Source: Gammaproteobacteria bacterium
Lineage (GTDB): Bacteria > Pseudomonadota > Gammaproteobacteria > Pseudomonadales > Azotimanducaceae
Assembly (NCBI GenBank): GCA_027295975.1
Contig: JAPUJX010000205.1
Coordinates: 1-6,976 of the forward strand
Direction of reading: 5' to 3'
Length of the DNA stretch: 6,976 bases
Under the pieces are notes generated by a model. The model was not told the DNA's origin. It made no database searches and saw only the letters and a list, made by a program, of their open reading frames with translations. Of the stretch, positions 1-5,210 are shown piece after piece (the first letter of the stretch is position 1; each line of letters begins with the position of its first letter). The position numbers and the translations under genes are program-made.

Positions 1-612
1 GATCTCCCGTGAGATTGCTTCGGGGTGATAAAGGTCTTTGCCACACAACACCAGCAGAGGCGTCCGACACCCGGCAACAAACTCCCGTGAGACGTTGAGC
101 AGAAAATCTCCGCCGTACATGGATTGCCTGAAGTTGCCCCAGTCGCTTTCCGCTACCTCCGGGCGTGTTGGTTTCAGATCCTGCGCCCAGTCGTCAAACA
201 TGGCGAAAAACGCCTCCCGGTTCTCAAACAGGCCGATGGTCTGCAACAACACGACCGCGGCAACCCGTTCCGGCGCCGCCTGAACGAGACCCATGCAGTA
301 GGGGCCGCCAATACACATGCCTGCCACATGAAACCGATCGACACTCAGGTGATCCATCAAGGCTAACTGATCCTCGGTATAAACGTGCCAACTGTCGGTT
401 GCCCGCACGGGCGCGGTGGATTGTCCGGCGTTACGCTGGTCCATCGCTATGACCCGATAATCGGCAGCGAGTTGCTCGATAGGATTCCATGGTGCGCTCT
501 TCCAGAACGGAATTGCCGAACGCATTCCACCTGGCGCGATCAGTAGAACGGGAAACCCGCTGCCTTGCTCTTCATAATAAATCGTTGTGTCACCTCGCTC
601 GAATATCGGCAT
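1..612 (-). CDS. Alpha/beta hydrolase with a cysteine nucleophile (C-terminus cut off by window edge)
   Basis: The frame reads without a stop for 204 codons from ATG at 612 to the window edge, so about a quarter of a typical 270-residue hydrolase is missing. The fold is recognisable: strand plus oxyanion region LLIAPGG (about 23-29), the MDQRNAGQS segment (57-65) matching the DxRGxGxS strand of the family, the nucleophile elbow GMCIGG (98-103), and CGKDLYHP (190-197), whose Asp193 is the likely catalytic acid. The catalytic His lies beyond the edge. The nucleophile position holds Cys100, as in dienelactone hydrolases and PHA synthases, rather than Ser. No signal peptide is seen, so it is probably cytoplasmic. 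The start is set by a strong AGGAG nine bases upstream and by the peptidase stop only two bases away, implying translational coupling. Family membership is secure. The substrate is unknown; an ester, thioester or lactone is possible. Confidence 0.9.
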   Translation of the reverse strand, partial: MPIFERGDTTIYYEEQGSGFPVLLIAPGGMRSAIPFWKSAPWNPIEQLAADYRVIAMDQRNAGQSTAPVRATDSWHVYTEDQLALMDHLSVDRFHVAGMCIGGPYCMGLVQAAPERVAAVVLLQTIGLFENREAFFAMFDDWAQDLKPTRPEVAESDWGNFRQSMYGGDFLLNVSREFVAGCRTPLLVLCGKDLYHPEAISREI

Positions 613-614
613 GG

Positions 615-2024
615 TCAGTTGCTCCTGGTTTTTTTCATGATGTTACGGCGAATATGCGCCAGGGGCGCATTTTCAAGCAATTGAACCTTTTCTCCCGCCG
701 GTTTGATACCGAGTTTATGAAAAAGCTCCGTTAGATCCGGCATGCCCCTCGAGTCCGCATGTTCCTCATACAGCCGGTTGAATACCTTGTAAGTACTCAA
801 CTCGTCCAGCTTGGCGAAAAAATCCCGACCGCGCCATTGCCGGGGCGAGGGTAGACAACAACTCCGGAGGCGACCAAGAACCGTATCCAACGACTCTTTT
901 CCACCACTCACCTCACGAAGCTCGGCGTCGGCAAGCAAAGCCACGGCAGCGCCGCTCCAGTAAACGAGCATTCGCACTTCCCAGAACGAACGTCCTGCCG
1001 TGTTGTTCGGGGACGGTGGGTTTTTGATCTCGCGCGCCCGGCTGAAGGAGCGGTGCAGGCGGCGCCACGCTTCTTCCTCGCTGTAAACTCCGCGCCGCGC
1101 GAGAAGCACGTTCTGGTAGTAGCTCGCAAATCCTTCCGATATCCACTTCTGCTTCGATTCGATGTACGGCAGCAGCAGGTGCGCGAACTCGTGGGTTGCC
1201 GTCCAATCACCCAGGTAGTCGTCCAGAGGTTTGTCGCCATTCACAAAAAACCGCACGGCTTCTCCACCGTCGCGAATCACATGGCCAAACGGCACGGCTG
1301 AACCCCCACCGCCGCGGCGTCCGGGTCCTGTCGCCATCACGATGATCTGCGGATTCGGGTTGGGAAATTTGCCCGACACACCGGCAACATCTCGCGCTGC
1401 GGCGTCAAGCCAGGAAAGAATCTTGTCTTCGCTCAAGCGGTTCTCGGAAACGTCGAGCAACGCCACGCGAAGCTCCGTGCCAGGCAGTCGCAACATACGT
1501 TCGCGAAAGTGGCCGAAGATGACGTTGCTGCGGCTGCTCTGGGGGGAAGGTCCAAGTGCAAACACCCCGTTATCGAGCACCCGCCAGGGAACGGAGAAGC
1601 GAAGGTTCTCGGGTCCATCCACCTCGATCAGCACCTGGTCTTCCCCCTCGAGGGTCGGAATCCATAACCATTCGCTTGGCGAGGTGACAACGACGCCGTC
1701 CGCAAACAAAAGCCGTTGTGACGATCCCTGCGATACCCGCCGTGACGATTGCCGCAGAGGGTAGTTGTACCGTACACAACGTTGTTCAGCGTCGATTCGA
1801 ATGCGACCACGGCGCGCGTTCAAGCGTTCGCCGTTGCAATCGGTCAACGAATCCAGCAAATCCGTATCGCCGTTTCTCGCCGTCAGGGAAGAAACAGCGT
1901 CCCCGAGATGGGCCTCGACCGAGATGTAATCCAGCGATTGATTCAAGCTCAGCCGATAATGATGATCCGTAGAATGACCAACATTGCCTGCGAGCAACAA
2001 GCCGAAACAAATTGCCCTAAGCAT
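615..2024 (-). CDS. Secreted metallopeptidase-like protein of the gluzincin (M1/M61-like) type
   Basis: A 469-residue protein with a short N-terminal signal peptide (Arg3, hydrophobic core about 4-13, possible cleavage near 18), so it is probably exported to the periplasm or beyond. Residues 20-215 form a predominantly beta N-terminal region that I do not recognise. A Gly-rich stretch (236-241) precedes the zinc-site motif HEFAH (278-282); Glu297 in WISEGFASYY would be the third zinc ligand. The downstream segment VYWSGAAVALLADAELR (354-370) resembles the C-terminal helical part of M61 glycyl-aminopeptidase-like proteins. The spacing between HEFAH and the Glu is 14 residues, shorter than the 18 of M1 peptidases and well short of M61. 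Cys63 and Cys83, and Cys389-Cys390, could form disulphides. ATG at 2024 is five bases after the monooxygenase stop, with only a weak GGTG-like ribosome site, suggesting translational coupling. Peptidase activity is inferred; the substrate is unknown. Confidence 0.85.
   Translation of the reverse strand: MLRAICFGLLLAGNVGHSTDHHYRLSLNQSLDYISVEAHLGDAVSSLTARNGDTDLLDSLTDCNGERLNARRGRIRIDAEQRCVRYNYPLRQSSRRVSQGSSQRLLFADGVVVTSPSEWLWIPTLEGEDQVLIEVDGPENLRFSVPWRVLDNGVFALGPSPQSSRSNVIFGHFRERMLRLPGTELRVALLDVSENRLSEDKILSWLDAAARDVAGVSGKFPNPNPQIIVMATGPGRRGGGGSAVPFGHVIRDGGEAVRFFVNGDKPLDDYLGDWTATHEFAHLLLPYIESKQKWISEGFASYYQNVLLARRGVYSEEEAWRRLHRSFSRAREIKNPPSPNNTAGRSFWEVRMLVYWSGAAVALLADAELREVSGGKESLDTVLGRLRSCCLPSPRQWRGRDFFAKLDELSTYKVFNRLYEEHADSRGMPDLTELFHKLGIKPAGEKVQLLENAPLAHIRRNIMKKTRSN
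622..626 (-). promoter_or_regulatory. Ribosome binding site of the alpha/beta hydrolase
   Basis: On the minus strand this reads AGGAG, nine bases before the ATG at 612. It lies inside the last codons of the upstream peptidase gene, so the hydrolase has its own good Shine-Dalgarno sequence while still being coupled to peptidase translation. Confidence 0.75.
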
Positions 2025-2029
2025 ATGGA

Positions 2030-2332
2030 CTAAAGCACCGACTCAAAGGTCTCCAGATCAGGATGCCCCAGGTAAGTTCCTTTGGGTGCACTCGTTTGAG
2101 CGTGGGCTTTACGGAAACTTTCAGACTCCGTCCATGCTTCGAACGCCGCTTTTGATTCCCACACGCTGTGGGAAGCGTAGAGCACATGATCTTCCCTCAC
2201 CGGGCCTTTCAATAAATTGAAGGTTTTGAAGCCCGGGACTTCGGACAGGTACGAATCGCGTTGGCGCCACACCTGCTCGAATCCCTCTTCGAAGCCATGG
2301 GCAATCTGGAATCGATTCATGGCAATAAACAT
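2030..2332 (-). CDS. IsdG/HmoB-like haem-degrading-type monooxygenase (ABM fold)
   Basis: A 100-residue cytoplasmic protein of the antibiotic-biosynthesis-monooxygenase (ABM) ferredoxin-like fold, the usual length for one such domain. Typical family landmarks are the N-terminal strand MFIAMNRF, VPGF (32-35) and the helix AFEAWTESESFRKAH (63-77). Asn6, Trp67 and His77 fall where the Asn-Trp-His catalytic triad of staphylococcal IsdG/IsdI lies, with the same ten-residue Trp-to-His spacing, so haem binding and oxidative ring opening are plausible. Many ABM proteins of proteobacteria carry this label without experimental proof. The frame is open up to 2431, but the ATG at 2332 is chosen because AGGGAG lies eight bases upstream and the family begins exactly here. 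No haem transporter or TonB receptor is in view, so an iron-acquisition role rests on the residues alone. It is first of a packed trio with the peptidase and hydrolase genes. Confidence 0.88.
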   Translation of the reverse strand: MFIAMNRFQIAHGFEEGFEQVWRQRDSYLSEVPGFKTFNLLKGPVREDHVLYASHSVWESKAAFEAWTESESFRKAHAQTSAPKGTYLGHPDLETFESVL

Positions 2333-2340
2333 CCGACTAT

Positions 2341-2346
2341 CTCCCT
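2341..2346 (-). promoter_or_regulatory. Ribosome binding site deciding the monooxygenase start
   Basis: On the minus strand this is AGGGAG with an eight-base spacer to the ATG at 2332. It supports the 100-residue protein over the longer in-frame form that would begin at 2431, whose first 33 residues do not resemble the family. Confidence 0.75.
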
Positions 2347-2368
2347 TGACAAGTTTTAATGAACTAAC

Positions 2369-2394
2369 AGTTCGAATAACCATTCGAATAACTG
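2369..2394. promoter_or_regulatory. Candidate operator: tandem TTCGAATAAC repeats within an imperfect inverted repeat
   Basis: In the 117-base gap between the matB stop and the monooxygenase start, TTCGAATAAC occurs twice in direct orientation (2371-2380 and 2383-2392, a 12-base period). The same stretch forms an imperfect dyad: AGTTCGAAT on the left faces ATTCGA plus ACT on the right, with a three-base bulge and a short AACC centre. It sits 37-62 bases upstream of the monooxygenase ATG. Just downstream on the minus strand is the AT-rich ATTAAAACTT (2360-2351), a possible -10 region, with no convincing -35. An operator for a promoter internal to the gene group is the simplest reading; an mRNA leader hairpin is the alternative. 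No regulator gene is in view. Confidence 0.4.
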
Positions 2395-2449
2395 ACAGTG
2401 GTAAAAAATCCGTCCGGCTTTTATCCGCCAAGCAGGATGCCGCACTGTT

Positions 2450-3961
2450 TCAGCGGCCACTATCGAACAGATCATTGAACTGTTTGCGCAGCGCGTTCTT
2501 CTGTACCTTTCCCATCGTATTGCGCGGTAGCGAAGCTACGTTGACCACGATCTTCGGTTGTTTGAACCGCGCCAGGCGTCCCTCCAGGCTCGATCGCACC
2601 TCTGGCTCGGAAACCTCCTCCCCCTGTGGAACTACCACCGCAACCACCCCTTCACCAAAGTCCGCGTGAGGCACCCCGATGACGGCCGATTCCACCACGC
2701 CCGGCATCTCGTCAATGAGCTTCTCCACTTCTTTCGGATATATGTTGTAACCCCCTGAAATGACCATGTCTTTGGCTCTGCCTACGATTGAAACCCGGCC
2801 CTCGGCATCCATCACCCCCATATCGCCGGTGATGAAAAAACCATCTTCGCGGATCTCTTCTGCCGTCTTTTTCGGCATTCGCCAATACCCTTTAAAAACG
2901 TTGGGGCCGCGTACCTCGATACCGCCCACCTCACCGGTGGGCAGCACCTCGCCCGCGTCGTCGGTAATTCGCACTTCGATCCCCGGTAGGGCAAACCCCA
3001 CCGTACCGGCAACACGTTGACCATCAAGGGGGTTGGAGGTATTCATGAACGTTTCGCTCATGCCGTATCGTTCCAGAATCAGGTGACCGGTGCGAGCCTG
3101 CCACGCCTCGAAGGTTTGTTCGGTCAACGGTGCCGACCCCGAAATGAACAGCCGCATGTTCCGGCAAACTTCACTGGAAAAATCTTCGTTTTCGAGCAAT
3201 CGCGTGTAAAAGGTCGGCACGCCCATCATCACGGTTGCCGCAGGCAGCTGTCTGATGACCTCTCGAGCATCGAAACCCGGCAGAAAAATCATGGCCGTGC
3301 CGCGTAACATTGCGCAGTGCAACGCAACGAACAGTCCGTGAACATGAAATATCGGCAGGGCATGCAGCAACACATCATCGTCGCGCCAACCCCAGTAGTC
3401 GGCCAACGTCAGAGCGTTACTCGCAAGGTTGTCGTTTGTGAGCATGGCGCCCTTGGAACGACCAGTGGTGCCCGAGGTATACAGGATTGCCGCCGTATCG
3501 CTCGCGTCTCGTGGAACTACCTCATCCAGCGCCTCCGTCGCCGCAACAAACCCCATGAGCGAGCCCGTGCCATCCGCCCCGAGGGAGAGGATCGCAAGAT
3601 TCGGCGCGATGAGCCTGAGCGCGGCTTCGTCCCTCCCACGACATACGAACAACCCCGGTTGGGCATCTTCGACGAAATAGGCCACCTCCTCAATCGTGTA
3701 GGCGGAATTGATCGGGACGTACACCCCTCCCACCTGCAGACAGCCAAGATAGAGCCCGACGGCTTCGGGGGATTTTTCTACCTGCACCAACACCCGATCA
3801 CCGGGTGATACCCCGTGGTCGATCAGCACCCCGGCGATTTTCCCGGCTAATCTTCCAATGTCGCCGTAACTCCAGCAGGTTCCGTCCGGTACAATCAGAC
3901 AGGGCCGATCGGCGTGTTTCACAAAAGCTCGATTCAGCAGTTCGTAAAAACTATCACTCAT
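2450..3961 (-). CDS. matB: Malonyl-CoA synthetase (malonate--CoA ligase), MatB type
   Basis: A 503-residue ANL-superfamily enzyme predicted to activate malonate with ATP to malonyl-AMP and transfer it to CoA in the cytoplasm. Motifs in order: INSAYTIEEVAYF (84-96), the P-loop YTSGTTGRSKG (161-171), LLHALPIFHVHGLF (198-211), MMGVPTFYTRLL (245-256), ERYGMSE (297-303), GYW (358-360), the TGD adenylate motif (378-380), the hinge after VGRAKDMVISGGYNIYPKEVE (from 393), and the C-terminal catalytic lysine in NTMGKVQKN (Lys485). ERYGM(S/T)ET followed by NTSNP is characteristic of MatB; the Arg there is thought to help recognise the malonate carboxylate. Length is normal. ATG at 3961 gives the standard N-terminus, although the ribosome site is weak. 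It is divergent from the efflux genes. MatA (malonyl-CoA decarboxylase) and a malonate carrier are not in view, so the fate of malonyl-CoA (fatty acid synthesis or malonate use) is open. A methylmalonate or other acid substrate is possible. Confidence 0.92.
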   Translation of the reverse strand: MSDSFYELLNRAFVKHADRPCLIVPDGTCWSYGDIGRLAGKIAGVLIDHGVSPGDRVLVQVEKSPEAVGLYLGCLQVGGVYVPINSAYTIEEVAYFVEDAQPGLFVCRGRDEAALRLIAPNLAILSLGADGTGSLMGFVAATEALDEVVPRDASDTAAILYTSGTTGRSKGAMLTNDNLASNALTLADYWGWRDDDVLLHALPIFHVHGLFVALHCAMLRGTAMIFLPGFDAREVIRQLPAATVMMGVPTFYTRLLENEDFSSEVCRNMRLFISGSAPLTEQTFEAWQARTGHLILERYGMSETFMNTSNPLDGQRVAGTVGFALPGIEVRITDDAGEVLPTGEVGGIEVRGPNVFKGYWRMPKKTAEEIREDGFFITGDMGVMDAEGRVSIVGRAKDMVISGGYNIYPKEVEKLIDEMPGVVESAVIGVPHADFGEGVVAVVVPQGEEVSEPEVRSSLEGRLARFKQPKIVVNVASLPRNTMGKVQKNALRKQFNDLFDSGR

Positions 3962-3994
3962 AATCTTGTTCTTGGTCGCGCCAGACCCGCCATA

Positions 3995-4005
3995 CTAGCG
4001 GCTAG
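3995..4005. repeat. Short perfect palindrome CTAGC-G-GCTAG
   Basis: An 11-base dyad with one central base, 34 bases upstream of the matB ATG. Its size and position suit a repressor or activator half-site pair, but a palindrome this short can occur by chance. Confidence 0.35.
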
Positions 4006-4038
4006 GTGGAACGGTTTGGCGCCGAATTGAGAACGATT

Positions 4039-4050
4039 GTAATGGATTAC
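4039..4050. repeat. Short perfect inverted repeat GTAAT-GG-ATTAC
   Basis: Two five-base arms around a two-base centre, near the middle of the divergent gap and about 70 bases before the adaptor start. It is a candidate operator for either gene group. No regulator gene is in the window to link it to. Confidence 0.35.
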
Positions 4051-4098
4051 CGGGATAACGCCGGATTTGAGATGTTATAGCGTATACCATTGAAGCCT

Positions 4099-4108
4099 GT
4101 TCGAATAA
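4099..4108. promoter_or_regulatory. Third copy of the GTTCGAATAA motif, at the adaptor ribosome site
   Basis: The 10-mer GTTCGAATAA is identical to 2370-2379 upstream of the monooxygenase and shares nine bases with 2383-2391. Its last two bases overlap the AAGGG ribosome site of the adaptor gene, so a bound protein would block transcription or translation start. Function is inferred from recurrence and position only. Confidence 0.3.
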
Positions 4109-4111
4109 GGG
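4107..4111 (+). promoter_or_regulatory. Ribosome binding site supporting the TTG start of the adaptor
   Basis: AAGGG lies seven bases before the TTG at 4119. Reading upstream in frame there is no ATG or GTG before a TGA at 4068-4070, so this site and the lipobox that follows fix the start. Confidence 0.7.
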
Positions 4112-4118
4112 CACGGTA

Positions 4119-5207
4119 TTGCGGCGCGGGTTTCTCAGCACATGGGTATGTTTCGCCGGATTGTACCTGTCGTCCTGCGGAAGCGAACAACCGGAGCCAA
4201 ATCGAGCGGCGGGTTATTCCCGTAGCCCGACCGCGGTGGTTATCCAGGCGGCGGAGATCAGAACCATCGTGGAGATGATCGAGGCGATCGGTACCACCCA
4301 CGCCAACGAATCCGTAACGATTACCGCCAAGGTAACCGACACGATCAGCCAAGTGAAGTTTGAAGACGGCGATCTGGTCACAACGGGCGATGTTCTGGTG
4401 GAACTCACCAACCAGGAAGAAACCGCGCTGCTCGCGGAAGCCGAAGCCAACGTGGACGATGCGCGCACTCAATTTAAGCGCCTGGAAGGTCTGCTCGCTC
4501 AAAACAGTGTCCCCGCATCACAGGTAGACGAAGCACGGGCCCGATTCGCCGCTGCCAAAGCGCGTTATCTATCCATTCTCGCCCGGTTGGATGACCGGCT
4601 TGTCCGCGCTCCGTTTGATGGCATGTTAGGCTTCCGAAACGTAAGCACCGGCACCCTGGTTACCCCTGGTGCCACAATCACCACGCTCGACGACATTTCC
4701 GTCATAAAGCTGGATTTCTCTATTCCAGAGTTGCACCTCGGACTGATCAAACCAGGCTTGAACCTCATAGCCACCAGCCCCGCCTATCCAAACAGGCCGT
4801 TTCCAGCCACGGTACGCACCATCGGCTCTCGGGTCGACCCGATTACCAGAGCGGCGACGGTTCGCGCCCATATCGTGAACGACGACATGCTTCTGAAACC
4901 CGGAATGCTGATGACCGTGAGAATCACCACCTCTGAACGTGACGCACTCATGGTTCCGGAAACGGCGCTAATGCAGCGCAGCGACGAGGTTTATGTTTTT
5001 ACCGTGGATGAAGGACGCGCCCAGATCCGCCAGATCGTCCACGGCTCCCGCAGTGAAGGTTGGGTGGAAGTGCTCGAAGGTCTCGATACGGGAGAATACG
5101 TGATCAGCGAAGGGGTTATCAAGGTACGCCAGGGTTCTGCCGTCTCCACGAGTGAAACGACACGAAACGGCGCATCATTCCGCTCGCGGGAAAAGGCCGC
5201 AGCCTAG
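4119..5207 (+). CDS. RND efflux periplasmic adaptor (membrane fusion lipoprotein)
   Basis: A 362-residue adaptor that would link the inner-membrane RND pump to an outer-membrane channel. Translation from TTG gives an N-terminus with Arg2-Arg3, a hydrophobic stretch and the lipobox LSSC ending at Cys20, so it is a lipoprotein; the +2 residue is Gly, so inner-membrane retention is not dictated by an Asp. Domains in order: first lipoyl half (about 62-100), an alpha-helical hairpin (about 100-158) with LLAQNSVPASQVDEARA, second lipoyl half from VRAPFDG (162-168), a beta-barrel (about 196-270) holding SRVDPITRAATVRA and LLKPGMLMTVRI, and a membrane-proximal domain (about 275-340) beginning VPETAL. 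This is the MexA/AcrA/MdtA family order at normal length. The next ATG in frame (residue 53) would remove the lipobox. The pump gene follows after three bases, so both are surely one operon. The cargo cannot be told from this subunit. Confidence 0.93.
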   Translation: MRRGFLSTWVCFAGLYLSSCGSEQPEPNRAAGYSRSPTAVVIQAAEIRTIVEMIEAIGTTHANESVTITAKVTDTISQVKFEDGDLVTTGDVLVELTNQEETALLAEAEANVDDARTQFKRLEGLLAQNSVPASQVDEARARFAAAKARYLSILARLDDRLVRAPFDGMLGFRNVSTGTLVTPGATITTLDDISVIKLDFSIPELHLGLIKPGLNLIATSPAYPNRPFPATVRTIGSRVDPITRAATVRAHIVNDDMLLKPGMLMTVRITTSERDALMVPETALMQRSDEVYVFTVDEGRAQIRQIVHGSRSEGWVEVLEGLDTGEYVISEGVIKVRQGSAVSTSETTRNGASFRSREKAAA

Positions 5208-5210
5208 CCC

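Larger units (their letters stand above)
3962..4118. promoter_or_regulatory. Divergent intergenic control region between matB and the efflux genes
   Basis: These 157 bases separate divergently transcribed genes and must hold promoters for both, unless matB is served from elsewhere. I could not find a convincing sigma70 -35/-10 pair on either strand. Two short dyads are visible, CTAGCGGCTAG (3995-4005) and GTAATGGATTAC (4039-4050), as well as a copy of GTTCGAATAA (4099-4108) that runs into the adaptor ribosome site. No small gene or RNA is recognisable here. Confidence 0.6.

Noticed and set aside
1231..1764. A 177-codon open frame on the plus strand opposite the peptidase gene
   Set aside because: It is low in complexity, rich in Pro, Ser and Arg, resembles no family and has no good ribosome site. 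The opposite strand has a conserved signal peptide and zinc motif, so this is a shadow frame.
2346..2374. Perfect TTGACA on the plus strand as a -35 box
   Set aside because: No acceptable -10 lies 16-18 bases downstream (AGTTCG and neighbours), and it would drive only antisense RNA into matB. Part of it overlaps the monooxygenase ribosome site, which explains the bases.
2333..2431. N-terminal extension of the monooxygenase to the ATG at 2431
   Set aside because: The extra 33 residues do not fit the family, and a strong AGGGAG is placed for the ATG at 2332. The extension would also read through the repeat element.
2401..2449. Possible matB terminator on the minus strand ending in a T run
   Set aside because: A six-T run exists (2408-2403), but the preceding sequence offers only a stem of three or four pairs, not next to the run. 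Too weak to call.
4047..4502. A 151-codon minus-strand frame overlapping the adaptor gene
   Set aside because: It lies opposite the clear adaptor coding frame, has no recognisable domain or ribosome site, and arises from the codon bias of the true gene.
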